Shown here: piece after piece, positions 1 to 11,426 of the stretch | Position numbering within the stretch: position 1 is the first letter of the stretch | How the letters are laid out: every line of letters starts with the position of its first letter | NCBI RefSeq assembly: GCF_000516985.1 | Contig: NW_006917097.1 | Location: forward strand, 1,116,001-1,180,000 | Direction of reading: 5' to 3' | DNA: 64,000 bases | Source: Pestalotiopsis fici W106-1 | Taxonomy: Eukaryota; Ascomycota; Sordariomycetes; Amphisphaeriales; Sporocadaceae | Position numbers and translations under genes: made by a program | Notes under the pieces: generated by a model | Seen by the model: the letters and a program-made list of their open reading frames with translations, nothing else | Told to the model about the DNA's origin: nothing | The model's database searches: none

Positions 1-330
1 TAGCATTTGGTTGATTCTTGACGAGCCGCCTAGGGCCTCGCCAGTCCACAAGTCGGTCCGTCTCCCATTGCAATTGGAAATGGATTCCGACCATCGATGT
101 GTCACTTGAAGAAATTTGGCCAGGCTGCCAGAGATGAGCGGAACGCGAGATAGCCAGCCGTCTCCGACACCGCCCTTTTCGAGAAGCAGAACGCTGACAT
201 TTGGATCCTCGCTCAGTCTAGAGGCCACGGCACATCCCGCGGTGCCTCCGCCTACAACAATGTAATCATATTCATCGTACGGGATCTGATGAGCTCCAAC
301 CTCGGGGTATGCGGTACCAAAAGGCCACAT
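1..330 (-). CDS. GMC oxidoreductase, N-terminal part (runs off the left edge)
   Basis: The minus strand reads through 110 codons from an ATG at 328-330 to the window edge without a stop. Residues 23-32 (YIVVGGGTAG) form the ADP-binding Rossmann motif of the GMC flavoenzyme family, followed by a typical ASRLSEDPNVSVLLLEKG strand-helix-strand. Near residue 100 the block GEALGGSSRIN matches the family's FAD-contacting GGSS-IN signature. GMC enzymes oxidise alcohols, aldehydes or sugars using FAD; the substrate cannot be told because the C-terminal substrate and catalytic domain is outside the window. The start was chosen because the reading frame upstream meets a stop before any other ATG, and an MWPF opening is common in fungal members. 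No signal peptide is seen. Confidence 0.85.
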   Translation of the reverse strand, partial: MWPFGTAYPEVGAHQIPYDEYDYIVVGGGTAGCAVASRLSEDPNVSVLLLEKGGVGDGWLSRVPLISGSLAKFLQVTHRWSESISNCNGRRTDLWTGEALGGSSRINQML

Positions 331-1393
331 TTTACATGAATCGGCAATCGGAGCTCCGTTCGGATATCGAAAGGATGTGCGGCGGATCGCAAGGTAAATG
401 AATGGGACATGAATTTCACCTCTTCAAAGTCGCCATCACCAATTGTGCCGGTATCAAGGAAGCAGCCTAGTTAATTCGGCGCGCGTCTTTGTAGGACCGT
501 TGCCCAGATCAAAATCACGTCACGATCACGGACTGAACCCATGTCATTGTCCAAAAGACAATTCGGACACCCTGTTTTCACTTACCGCTCCGACAAGTTG
601 GACATTCCGACCAGTCGAACAAACCATGTCCGATGGTGATGTTGTCAAACGGTCACATGGTCCCGGTGGTAGACGGGGCTGGTCTTCTATTTCATCTCGA
701 CAAAGGCTGGGCAGTCTTTAGCAGCTGCCAACAACGTATTTCGAAAGATGAAGCTCATTTTCAACTTGGCATGCTTCGGCGACGGCTTCATATAGGCAAT
801 GCCATGTACAGTTCATCGGGACTTGTTGTATAGGCTTGGCGAATTGAAACAGAAAGTCTTGACTTGACGGATATTGTGCTTCTGCTTGGAATTGGTTCGT
901 GGGGGCAGTGGGCAGGGTGACGTGATTCTCAATTACAATCAGTCCCTGGATACAAATCGGCCATGTCCATGATTGGAAGTGCAATTCCATAATTGATATT
1001 GCCTTGCAAACGCGTATTCCCTGTCCTTTTTATTTACCATATCATCTCCATACCGACAGGATCAGCGTCATTTGAACGCTTATCTTGCATTCCCGCAGCG
1101 GAGCGACTTGGGTCACCTTCCCAGACGGTACTAGTCGGCAGCAACTGATGATCAACACCACTTGTAAACTATTCGCCAATTGACCGGGGCGCATCATGAC
1201 CAGGCACCAGACAAGTCAGGCCCTGACCGATCCCGGCTTGGAGATGACGGAGCTCGGCTCGGTGCACAGGTAGTCATGGATCAGATATCTTTTGGGCGAG
1301 AGCGCTTTTCCTGCTTCTTTCCTCCTTGCTCGCGCTCTCTGCCCCGAGGCTTGCACTTGTAATCAGCGACTCGTTCTCTCGTCTACCGATCCA
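331..1393. other. Intergenic, between divergent genes
   Basis: About 1.06 kb separates the divergently read GMC gene and carboxypeptidase gene, so it should hold both promoters. The small ORFs here have no recognisable product, and no RNA gene or repeat was found. Confidence 0.6.
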
Positions 1394-3388
1394 ATGTCGT
1401 CAGTCAACATGAAGAGCCTGGCTTGCGCCGTGCTGCTTCCTCTTGTCGCTGCGCAATTCGTGCCGGCGCCGACCGATTTAATCACCAAAGAGGGTTATGC
1501 CGGCATCAATGTTCGTTACAAGGAGGTGCCCACTGGAATCTGCGAGTTGGACCCAAATGTCAAGAGCTATTCTGGTTATGCGGATGTTGATGAGAATCAA
1601 CACATTTTCTGGCAAGTAGACTGTCAATTGGTCAACGGAATGGCGCTGACCGCAACAGGTGGTTTTTCGAGGCCAGAAATGGGGATCCCACCGAGGTAAG
1701 CTCGATTGAACTGGCGGCGCGCATCGAAAAGACGAGTACTGACTTGTAGCCAGGCGCCGTTGACTGTCTGGATCAATGGTGGGCCGGGATCATCCTCCAT
1801 GATCGGCTTGTTCCAAGAACTAGGGCCATGCGGAGTAGACATTAATGGGCAGCCATACAACAACCCGTACTCTTGGAGCAACGTCAGTAACATGCTGTTT
1901 GTCGACGAGCCGACCACGGTTGGTCTGTCCTATTCGATCCCGATTCCTGGATACGAGGACGATTATGGCAACATTGTCCAACTGCCAGACACGACCTGCC
2001 CGGATTACGCTGAGCAATATGGCACTTGCGGAACGTATTCCAAGCCGGACCTGACCTTGGTCCCCAACACTACCCTGGGCGCGGCGCCAAACATGTGGAA
2101 GACGCTTCAAGGATTCATGGGGGCCTTTCCCGAGTACTCGAGAAATGGCTTCAGTTTCACTACAGAGAGCTACGGCGGCCACTACGGCCCGGTATTCAAC
2201 GGTTTGTCATGTGTTCCCCTCATACTGCTGCTCAATGACTCATGAGTACCAGAATACTTTCTCGAGCAGAATGCAAAGAACATTTCGGGCGCACACAAGA
2301 TTGAACTCGAGAACGTCTTGATTGGCAATGGATGGTTTGATCCACTGATCCAGTACCAGGCTTATTACAACTTTTCAGTATACCCGGGTAACACGTATGA
2401 TTACGATCCATACACGGATACGCAAAAGGCCGAGTGGTACAATAACCTCTATGGAGCGGGCAACTGCTATGATCAGACGGTGCAGTGCAAGGAAACTGGA
2501 CGAAACGAGGTGTGCTCGGCAGCCGACAACTTTTGCTACTACAATGTCGAGGCTCCGTACGACGTCTACTCGGGCCGTGACGAGTACGACATGCGGGAGC
2601 TGACGCCGGATCCATTCCCGTATTCCTTTTATGTCGACTACCTCAACACTCCCGAGGTGCAAGCCGCGATTGGTGCGTACCAAAACTTTTCCGAGAGCTC
2701 AAATACCGTCTACACGGCCTTTTCCAATACCGGCGATGACGATCGTGAATCCAATACCATTGAGGATGTGCGAAAGCTGCTCGCTGCTGGAATCCAAGTG
2801 ATTCTCTACTATGGAGATGCGTAAGTGATTTGATATCATGTCAAGACTGGCGCTAACACGTATAGCGACTACAACTGCAATTGGCTTGGTGGTCAGGCAG
2901 TTGCCAAGGAGATTGATGCACCAGGATTCACCGATGCTGGTTTTGTCAATATTACAACGTCTGACGGTGTCGTACACGGTCAAGTAAAGCAGAGCGACCT
3001 CTTTAGCTTTGTCCGCATTTACGAGTCTGGCCACGAGGTGCCATTCTACCAGCCATTGGCCTCGTTGGAGCTGTTTGAAAGAGCGCTCGCCAGAAAAGAC
3101 ATTGCGACGGGAGAGGAGGATGTGACGTGCAACGGTTCATACAAGACTGTAGGCACGGCGACTAGCGACTACAGAGAGGGCAACAGCACCATTGTATTCG
3201 AGGTCCTGCCCAGCAATGCGACGTACAATACCGAACTGAACGGACCGGACCCTGTGCCCACTTGGTCAGCCACAAGCGCCGCAAAGAGGAGGGACCTCTC
3301 GGGGTCGGAACAATCGCAGACGAGGAAAAGGAGCCTCCGCAAACTCGGGAGACCGGTCAGATCCAAGGGCGGCAAGCGTCATTTGTAG
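1394..3388 (+). CDS. Secreted serine carboxypeptidase (peptidase family S10), carboxypeptidase S1-like
   Basis: Five exons: 1394-1611, 1659-1695, 1754-2201, 2253-2820, 2866-3388 (597 aa). Joining them restores the S10 blocks: [11 protein letters not shown] (oxyanion hole), ESYGGHYGP with nucleophile Ser near residue 224, the YYGDADYNCNW aspartate block near 423-430, and [11 protein letters not shown] with catalytic His near 480. The N-terminus is a signal peptide ([15 protein letters not shown]), so the enzyme is secreted or vacuolar and should remove C-terminal residues from peptides. Two in-frame starts exist, at 1394 and 1409; the second gives a more standard signal peptide. The first intron (1612-1658, 47 bp) starts with GC, not GT; it is required to form the conserved IFWWFFEARN block. 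The C-terminal 30 residues are unusually basic and lack S10 similarity. Confidence 0.93.
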
Positions 3389-4645
3389 TAAAAAGACAGA
3401 ATGTGGAGGGTTGACTAGTTGAAAGTGAGGCGTCGGAGAGGAATCCGACCAATACCACAATGGTTTGGATAATGTCCCAGTTGTGTGCACGGTGATTATT
3501 TCTTCCAGCTTGTGAATGACGGGCCAGACCCTTTGACCGTCGGGATTTCCTGCCCTGCAGCCGACCCCTAAACCCCAAGACGAAAACAACAAGCTCATGC
3601 CATGCGACGGTCCCGTCGTACATTGTATGCGTCTTGCTGGATCTTCAACGATCGCCGTGGTTTTATGCAGCAATGTGGGCAAAGATCGCCCACTACGGAT
3701 GAAGCGACCTGACCAGAGTCGGCCGAGTGGGTGTGTGGTGTAATCCCACGTGCGGCGACCACGAGTATCCCGCTGCCTTTTTGCATATCATGTACGCAGT
3801 GTCATGTACGAGTGGACTTTTTCTTCCCATGAGTCGTCCCATGCTCTCAAGACGAGTACCGCAATCAAGGAGATTGATTCAATGCGCCTCATTCAGGGAT
3901 TACCTGAGCAATTGTATTTCTGCATGGCTCCATCTTTGTAAATCATCAAGCTCGACGGTCCGGGGCTGCCTAGCTCCCCGGGATTTCCTAGGCGGCTTGG
4001 CCGTGATTTAGTTTCTCTTTTGCCCTCAGTCAACCCCAGGATGTTGCCCGCCCTTGAATGCCCAATGGTCCCAATGGTCCAAAGGGCCCAAATGGTTGGA
4101 TGAATCCAAGACAACCTCGACGGAAAACCATGTGGGATTTGTGTGGTTTGTATGGCCATCAACACTTTCGAGTCATGCCACTGCATGGGGGGTAAGGGAG
4201 ATGCGTCTTTGTGCGTCTGCTGCTAGCGACTACCGCTGAATGCCTGGCTACGCTATTGGATGGCAACCATGCTGGCCAAAAGTATAAGCATCAAGATGAT
4301 GTCGCAAAATATACTAGTCGCCCTGCCACTGGTACTGCTGGGGCCATCTTGGCTATCCTTGGCTTTCAGCAATCAGCAGGGGGGCAGCAACATTAGACTT
4401 TTTACCCTTTGCCGTAGTCGTCATGCCTTTTCCTGGCCTGAAATAACGACCTCGAAGGAAAAAAAAGGAAACAAGGTGTGTGTCGACCTTGTGTAGGTTT
4501 GCTGCCGGCCGCAGTCAGGAATAACTTTATACCTTTTTTCTTTCTTTTCATTCCATCTCATGTCATCCCACTTTCCGCAAACCTCACCACAATCCTCCGA
4601 CGACATCCTTTTGCCCAGACGACCCGGCCTTGCTTGGCCAGCCAT
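3389..4645. other. Intergenic and 5' leader of the seven-helix protein gene
   Basis: About 1.26 kb without a supportable gene. Its last 150 bases are pyrimidine-rich, with an AT-rich ACTTTATACC stretch near 4523-4532 that could be a core promoter for the downstream gene. Several short ORFs overlap on both strands and show no conserved motif. Confidence 0.5.
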
Positions 4646-4658
4646 ATGCCCGGTATAG
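4560..4658 (+). promoter_or_regulatory. Upstream ORF overlapping the start codon of the next gene
   Basis: An ATG at 4560 opens a 32-codon frame that ends with TAG at 4656-4658, ten bases past the ATG of the main gene at 4646 and in a different frame. If the transcript starts upstream of 4560, ribosomes would have to bypass this ATG to make the main protein. Whether it is in the mRNA is unknown. Confidence 0.35.
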
Positions 4659-5707
4659 GCCCCAATGAACTGTACAACAACGACTTCAGCATTCCTGCTG
4701 TTCCGATGCCCATGATGACGGGCGAGACGGGCCCTATAGTCAATCATGTGTCGCTGCCAGTGGCCATGGTCATTGGCGGCTTCTTTGCCCTGGCCTGCTA
4801 TAATAGCATTGAGATTTTCATCTTCATCTTGTCAACCTTTAAGCGAAAGCGAGGACTCTACTATTGGAGCATGGTGGTGGCCGACTTGGGCATCCCCATT
4901 CACGCCACGTCCGTTTTGCTGCGCTTCTTTAGCCTGGCGCCCAACCTCCCCATGTGTGTCATAATCGATTTTGGGTGGTTCATGATGGTGACGGGCCAGG
5001 CCGTGGTCTTGTACGCGCGCCTGCACCTCGTCGTGGGCGATCCGCGCAAGATTCGCTGGGTCCTCGTCATGATCATCACCATGTTCCTGGCCGTACAGAT
5101 TCCGACGGCGGTCCTATTCATCACGGCCAACTCCAGCAGCCCCGGGCGCGACCTCGCAGAGAGCATCTTTAATGTCTACGAAAAGGTCCAAATCACCGCC
5201 TTTACCTTGCAAGAGGCCATTATATCTGGCCTGTACGTCTACGAGGCCTCGGAAGGCCTCAAGCTCATGGACGTGATCAAGGGCCCCCGGGTCCGGGCCG
5301 TCAACCGCGAGCTCATGGCCCTCTTCATCCTGGTCGTGACCCTCGACGTCTCCCTCATGATTACCGAGTACACCAACAATTTTCAGATTCAGACGACGTA
5401 CAAGCCAGTCGTGTACAGCATCAAGCTCAAGGTGGAGGCCCTGGTACTCAACAATCTATTATCTCTGGTCCAGTCGGGCACGTGTTCCTGCTGGACCTCG
5501 GTGGAGCGGCAGTATTCCCTGTCGCAGCAGCGGTATAATTCCTTTACGGCAGCCACATCAACAGAACCGGCCTTTAATGTACCGCAGACGTTTAGGACGA
5601 ATTCATCAGTACGATCTACGGCCGAAGCTACGAATTGGATGGATACTTGGGGTGGTATATATGACGGCCGCCCTCAGTTTTCCAAAAAGCGATCAAAAGG
5701 TCAATAG
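4646..5707 (+). CDS. Seven-helix integral membrane protein (DUF7703-like)
   Basis: Intronless, 353 aa. The first ATG in frame is at 4646; the open frame extends upstream only to non-ATG codons. The sequence shows about seven hydrophobic segments, starting with the one around residues 35-58 (VAMVIGGFFALACYNSIEIF), followed by short basic loops (FKRKRG) and a C-terminal cytoplasmic tail rich in Ser/Thr. The pattern (FALACYNSIEIFIF, the YYWSMVVADLGIPIHA segment, GQAVVLYARLHLV) resembles a fungal family of unknown function annotated as DUF7703; this is recognition from memory, not a search. The family is receptor-like in topology, but no ligand or G-protein link is known to me. An overlapping upstream ORF may restrain translation. 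Confidence 0.75.
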   Translation: MPGIGPNELYNNDFSIPAVPMPMMTGETGPIVNHVSLPVAMVIGGFFALACYNSIEIFIFILSTFKRKRGLYYWSMVVADLGIPIHATSVLLRFFSLAPNLPMCVIIDFGWFMMVTGQAVVLYARLHLVVGDPRKIRWVLVMIITMFLAVQIPTAVLFITANSSSPGRDLAESIFNVYEKVQITAFTLQEAIISGLYVYEASEGLKLMDVIKGPRVRAVNRELMALFILVVTLDVSLMITEYTNNFQIQTTYKPVVYSIKLKVEALVLNNLLSLVQSGTCSCWTSVERQYSLSQQRYNSFTAATSTEPAFNVPQTFRTNSSVRSTAEATNWMDTWGGIYDGRPQFSKKRSKGQ

Positions 5708-6855
5708 GTTTATTAGAACGATAATTTTTAATGTTTAGCGAGACAAATCTAGAGAAATCATCATGACCAACCTTGTGCTCTGTCATATTGCATGCATAGA
5801 ATACCTAGACTCCGTAGATCAGCAGGATGAGATGCGTAGATTTGTTTATATTACAAATCATTCCACGTGAACCCCGCCGTCCCTACGAATATAGGCTCGA
5901 GATACCCAAGGAGTGACCGTTGGAGGACGCCGTCGATTCTCAGCCCAAGGACACACTTGGATGACCTAGTTGTGCCGGCCTGGTCGGCGTGCATCCTAGC
6001 GCCTGAGGTTGTAACAGCACTTGTCGTCTGATGATTTTTAAGACTTGGCTAGAGAGTCTAGTGCTGTTTCTTGTGCCGCGACTGATGACACCAGCAAGTT
6101 TGGTGTTTCCTAGCATATCGAGAGGCGGAGAGTTTCCCGGCAGATACAGACAGGAGAGAGACGGAGGGTGATGTATTTACAAGTGTCAAACTGGGAGCAA
6201 TGGAAAATCTATAGTGAGGACTGTGCTGTTTAAGGAACTTTTATACCTGACAATTTTCGCCAGATTAGAATGTCGTAATTTCAGCACATCGACCGCAACA
6301 CGTTGCAATTGCTTGCCGTGGGCAAAACACTTTCTTCAACGCTTCAGTAACTTTTGATCCCTTCTAGAACAACTCTGTTGGCAAAGGAGGGGTGCTGTAG
6401 CTGCCCCGAGTCATCTGCAAGGTTTCTGTCTCGGATACTAGTTGAAGCCCCTGCAGCTACGCAAGTGCACTACCTCGTGATGGATGCACAGCCATGGATT
6501 TCATCGCGATGACTGTTCATGGCTCATACTCAGGTCCGCAAGTGTCGGAAAAGTCAATCATGCAGTTTCGCTTGATTATCGGCTATTCAATATATGTACA
6601 CCAAAAAGTCAAGCCACAACTCGAGCAGAATCGAGTTCAGGTACATCCAGCTAAAAGTTGTAAAAGTCCAGAAACTCTTTCAAGCGAGATTGGGGATTTG
6701 TATTATTGCAACACTAGCCGAGATTGAATATTCTATCATGTGTAAATATGACCAATTAAAATCCAACTCCATGGCCATCTTCAACACCGATTTATGCATA
6801 CATCTATGTTGTAGAGCTCTACAATCTTGTCGCTCATCGTCCTACAAGGCTGAAT
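5708..6855. other. Intergenic, 3' regions of two convergent genes
   Basis: About 1.15 kb between the convergent membrane-protein and ABC1-kinase genes. Short ORFs at 6494-6887 have no motif and no start context worth calling. No tRNA or repeat was recognised. Confidence 0.5.
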
Positions 6856-9040
6856 CTAAACGTTTGGTGCTAAAAGGTCATACTTGACACATCTCTCGAC
6901 CTAGGCGGTAGTTAGCATCCGGGATGAAAACGGGTATGATTGACACTCACATCTTCGATACTTGCTTGCATGAAACGTCTCGCTTCTAATCCAACCCAGA
7001 TTGCCAACATATGCAAGTCACCTCCTCTGAGTGCTTGTGCTCCACCCCTGGCGCCCAACTCTCTCAAGATGGGCAGACTGCTACTGAGCAGGTCTACATT
7101 GGGGTCTAGAGCCCGGCCAATGCCTTCAAGCAGCAAAATGCTTATAACGACATTGACAAAATCGCCTTCGAGACGCACATGATGGCTTCGAACCATGCCC
7201 AGCACCTCTTGAAGGATATCTCCAATCTTGACATTGCCTAGAGCAAGAGTGTTACTCTTGACATTGAGGACAAGGTGTTGCATCTTCAAGGCAAAGACTT
7301 CTTTATCCAAGACTGCATCAGGTTGCCGGCATCGCTCGCACATTAAATGGCCAGCCTTGTAACCATCAAATTCGGCAACGGCCCGGAAGAGGTCTATAAA
7401 GTTTGTGCGGTTTGTTGCATTGAGCTCAGTGACTAGACCCGTATCTATAAAGATGAGCTGGGGGTGATAGCCTTCGGCATCGATCTTCTTGAGCTCCGCC
7501 AGCCAAGCAGAAGTATCCTTTTGTTTGCGGTAGGGTCGTAGGCGCTCAAGGATCTGTTCCGTGACATCGTCTTGTTCCTCGGGATGCGGCTTGTGTGGGT
7601 CCTGGCCAGGATGCCTCAGACCAGGAATGTTGGGTTGCTTGGCCTCATAGAAGCGAACCATGATATTACCGGGATGCAAGTCGGCGTGAACGAAATTGTC
7701 GAGCAAGAGCATGCGCAAAAAGGCGTCCAATCCTTCTTGGGCAATGTCCTTTTGAAAGATGCCACCGCCATTCTCCATAAAGTCGGCCAAAGGGATGCCC
7801 TGGGCAAATTCCTCGACTAGAACATTTCGCGTAGTAAATTCTAGATAGGGAAACGGGAACCAGGCGGTTGTGCGATCCTTGAAATTCTTTCTAAATTTGA
7901 CCAAATTGGCAGCTTCAATGCGCAGATCTAATTGCAACTTCATCATTTCGCCGAATTGGTCCACCTCATCTGGCAGCGAGAGCCATTCAATCGTCGGGAT
8001 GAGGTTCAAGGCAGACGCAAAGAAGTTCATGATGCGTAGATCGCGTCGGACTGTCCGCTCGACCCGGGGGTGGAGGACTTTGATGGCGACATATGAAGAC
8101 GGTACTCTCTTGGGTGTACTTTTCAGCAGAGGATCGACCTGTTTTCGAACATTTTGACGTAGATTGCCGTTTGAATCCAGCACATCCGTGTCGGCCGGTG
8201 CGCTCAGGCTGGGCTTTAATTTTGCTCTGTACACCTGGGCTATAGCTCCCACTCCCAATGGTTTCTCGTCAAACTCTTCGAAAATGTCGTCAAAGGGCCG
8301 TCCGTCAAAGGCAGCTTCTAGCGTCTTTCTGGTAGCATGAATCGAGTGGGCGGGCGCGTTCGAGTGTAGCTTGGACATGATGTCGCACATCTCGGTTGGG
8401 AAAATATCTGTTCTCGAGGCGGCCCATTGGCCAAGCTGCGAATAGTGTCAGTGGCCTGCCATGGTCTTGAATTTGACGAGCATACCTTGATAAAGGCTGG
8501 ACCTGCCCATTCCATTGCTTGCACCAAAAAGGTGTACCACCAAATGGTTCCGGTTCTCTCATTGTCGCGGTCCGGCTGGCGACTACCAAACCATATGGCA
8601 GGAACTGTAATTATCACCGGCACAAAAATGACGACCAAATGTAGAAACCGGATGCCTGTGCAAATTGGCTCCCAGAAATACACGTCGACATAATATGTGA
8701 CGTTATTCCGACAACGTGTAAAGAAACCACTCGTCTCATCCTTGGACTTGCGGATTTCTTGCCGTGAAACTTGTAGCATGCGCTCTTCAGAAGTCAATTC
8801 GGTCGTTTCGTCCTTTTCGGCAAGTTTGATAAAAGCAGCGGTTCCGAGAGCGACTCCTTGAGCGGCCGCGTAGAGGACAAACTTGGAGGGTGGTGGACTC
8901 TGCCATTGTGAGCGGCCGCCGTGTTGGAAAGTCGATTGCCATCTAGCGAGACCTGGGTTGGCGAGCCTCGGTATACTCGGACGGGCTTGAGTTGCACCTC
9001 GACGAGCGCACAGCCGGCCCAAGAGGCAGACTGTCCTCAT
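6856..9040 (-). CDS. ABC1/ADCK-family atypical kinase, probably mitochondrial (Mcp2/ADCK2 type)
   Basis: Three exons on the minus strand: 9040-8486, 8435-6951, 6900-6856 (694 aa). The short last exon adds 14 residues (ending LLAPNV) after a 50-bp intron with a perfect GCTAAC branch site; plain ORF reading would stop earlier with a false tail. Motifs of the ABC1/UbiB fold are present: the KLGQ motif at 185-188 (split exactly by intron 1), the Ala-rich nucleotide loop GVGAIAQ at 246-252, VAIKVLHP with Lys304, HADLHPGN at 435-442 and the DTG metal motif near 516. The first 35 residues are rich in Arg and free of acidic residues, consistent with a mitochondrial presequence, and hydrophobic segments precede the KLGQ motif. 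Relatives act in mitochondrial lipid or coenzyme Q metabolism; the exact role here is inference. It is divergent to the heme lyase gene. Confidence 0.92.
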
Positions 9041-9545
9041 CGTATTACGAATATGGGTGTCGCCTGGAGGAGCGACGGATCATTGTTGCAGCATTCGATG
9101 GGAGTTTTGGCGGCACGCAAACGTGGTTTGGCGGTTTGCGACAAGCTCAGAGCTAACGACTGTCCAGGCACTGCGTCTGCTGGCTCGCGACGACTGAGGA
9201 ATAGTGACGTACAGCACTTGTCACTTGGCTCCCATATCGGCCGGCGCGGCGTTGAAAGGAGGGCGCTAACGGGTAGTAGCTAGTGTCATGGAATACACCA
9301 ATCGGGACCTTTGCAAACCTTGCTGATCAAAAGCTGGGCTCCGTCTTTGGCCGGGGCAATTTCTACTGGCAAAAAGTTGACGGGATCTCTTCTTATCTGC
9401 AGATCGATTGCGCAACCAAATCAGCCATATTCAATTTTCTTTGCGACAGCCTCACTGATCACGGCACTTGTCAAACCAACAACACGAATAGGAAAGCACC
9501 AAATCCGCGAAACTCGCATCAGCAGCAACCAAAAACATATCCGAC
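9041..9545. promoter_or_regulatory. Shared divergent promoter region of two probable mitochondrial genes
   Basis: These 505 bases lie between the start codons of the ABC1-type kinase (minus) and the heme lyase (plus). Both products are expected in mitochondria, so co-regulation is possible. I see no clear TATA box or named binding site. Confidence 0.45.
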
Positions 9546-10684
9546 ATGGGTTGGTTCTGGGCAGACTCTCCCGCCAGCCAGGCTTCTGCAAAGCCTGTTG
9601 CACCTCACCCATTCCCTGTTGATGGACAATCACCACCGGTTAGTCGCAACATACCAGATTATGGTCTCCTCGTACACGTCTGACAAGGAAACAGCCACAA
9701 TGTCCCATGCACAAAAAGACTGCCGAAGCCATGGCTCCTCCGGCAGCATGTCCCGTCAAGCACGACGCGATGCCTACTCCTGCTGCTTGCCCAGTCAAAC
9801 ACGATAAACCCGCCGCACCGCTCGCTTCAGCATGTCCCGTACCTCACGCGGCTTCCAAGCCCGCAGAAGAACCTTCAACACTCTCGAAACTGAACCCTCT
9901 CAACTGGATGTTCAGTGACTTGTCCCAAGAAAAAGCGCCTCAGCAGACACACGCCCTTCCCACCGAACGCGAGGAATCCACCATCCCTCGAGGTGACGGT
10001 GCCGGCACATGGGAGTATCCTTCGCCACAGCAAATGTACAATGCCCTCTTGCGCAAGGGATATACCGATACAGACGTCACAGCCGTAGAGAGCATGGTCA
10101 GCGTGCACAACTTTCTCAACGAAGGCGCCTGGGCCGAAATCATGGAATGGGAGAAGCGCTTTGCCGGAGGTCTGAAAAAGGGCTGGCAGCTATGCTCGGC
10201 CGGAGAGCACAACTTTGATAAAATGGCAAGGAAATATGGCTATGAAAAGGAGATTGACGACCTTGCACCCAGTCTGGTCAGATTCCAAGGAAGGCCGCAG
10301 GAAATGACTCCCAAGGCCGCCATGATTCAAGTCATGGGCTGGCTGTATCCTGCCATGTTTGGGTAAGTTGCAATTGCCTTTTGAGCTTGTCGCATGCTAA
10401 CAAATCACTGCAGTACGGAACCCCCCTTCGATCGCCACGACTGGTTCGTCTCTCGTGAAATCAATGGCGAGAAGAAGGAAATCCGCTACATTATTGACTA
10501 CTATTCGGGCGCCCCCGAGGAAACCGGCGAGCCCGTCTTTTATCTCGACGTCCGCCCCGCAATGACCCCGACACAAGCATGCGAGCGAATGCTTCGATGG
10601 GGAACTGATACATGGTGGAAGGCGTCTGGAGGTGATGTCCGTGAGCAGGAGAAACTCGACGCTCGCAGAAGGGCTAGATCCTAA
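9546..10684 (+). CDS. Cytochrome c heme lyase (holocytochrome c synthase)
   Basis: Three exons: 9546-9638, 9695-10362, 10414-10684 (343 aa). Intron branch sites CTGAC and GCTAAC are visible. The enzyme attaches heme covalently to apocytochrome c in the mitochondrial intermembrane space. Family blocks are clear: NPLNWM, the histidine-bearing [19 protein letters not shown] around residues 170-190, the [14 protein letters not shown] block, and the C-terminal [20 protein letters not shown] and [18 protein letters not shown] blocks. The N-terminus carries four Cys-Pro motifs (CPMH at 34, CPVKH at 50 and 63, CPVPH at 78), which are known heme-contacting motifs in this family. Whether it corresponds to yeast Cyc3 (cytochrome c) or Cyt2 (cytochrome c1) cannot be settled from sequence reading. 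Confidence 0.95.
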
Positions 10685-11426
10685 ACGCGAAACGACAACT
10701 ATTGTACAATGCATCACTTGTGGAGTTGGCGCTGGGAACGGTGTTCTTTTGGTTGAGTTATGGAGTACGGCATTGCGTCCAACTTGAATGATGACTTGTT
10801 CTACTCTTTACGACGAGTATGGTAATCCTGTAGTATATGTATATACACGAACGCGACTCCGCTTTACGAATTGTATACTTTTATTAAATGGCTGAACGTT
10901 TCTGTTCCAAGGACTCCCAAGGACAACGCCTCGTGCCATCCGAGATTGAACATCCTTGCATTTCCCACGATTTGGCGAATCCTACCTTTAATGCGGGGAC
11001 CCTGGCTTTCAGTACCTGGAATACTCGGACCGTACAACCGGGTAAGATGAAGGCGATTTCAGCTTGGGCTCGGTTTCAGTGACCTGTACATGAAAGATTG
11101 TTTAAAAGCAGCAAAAAGTACGAATTGTTTAAATAGCCACCTTGCCGTTTCTTTGCTTTTACCGATTCCATTGCTTCTTCTTGAATATACCCGGATCATG
11201 ATTGTCTTTTCCAAATTCTAGAAGCCCAAATTGTCTCGCAGGAACCAAAGTCACCCCAATTTAGTGAATACCACCCACGCCGCCTCGGCGCCTCTCAGCC
11301 AGGATCACCAAAAGAAACTAAATACAACGTGTCCAAACGCTTCCTTGAGGACACTTTTGAGACAACCAGTCACTTGACTCGAATAAGAAAGGTTCAGGCC
11401 GAGACCGTGCAAGGAATAAAGGAAAC
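10685..11426. other. Intergenic
   Basis: Contains the 3' flank of the heme lyase gene, with an AT-rich stretch near 10833-10890 suited to polyadenylation, and the upstream region of the small membrane-protein gene. No further gene or repeat seen. Confidence 0.5.

Noticed and set aside
4478..4645. N-terminal extension of the seven-helix protein
   Set aside because: The open frame upstream begins with GTG and lacks any ATG; the added residues read as pyrimidine-rich leader.
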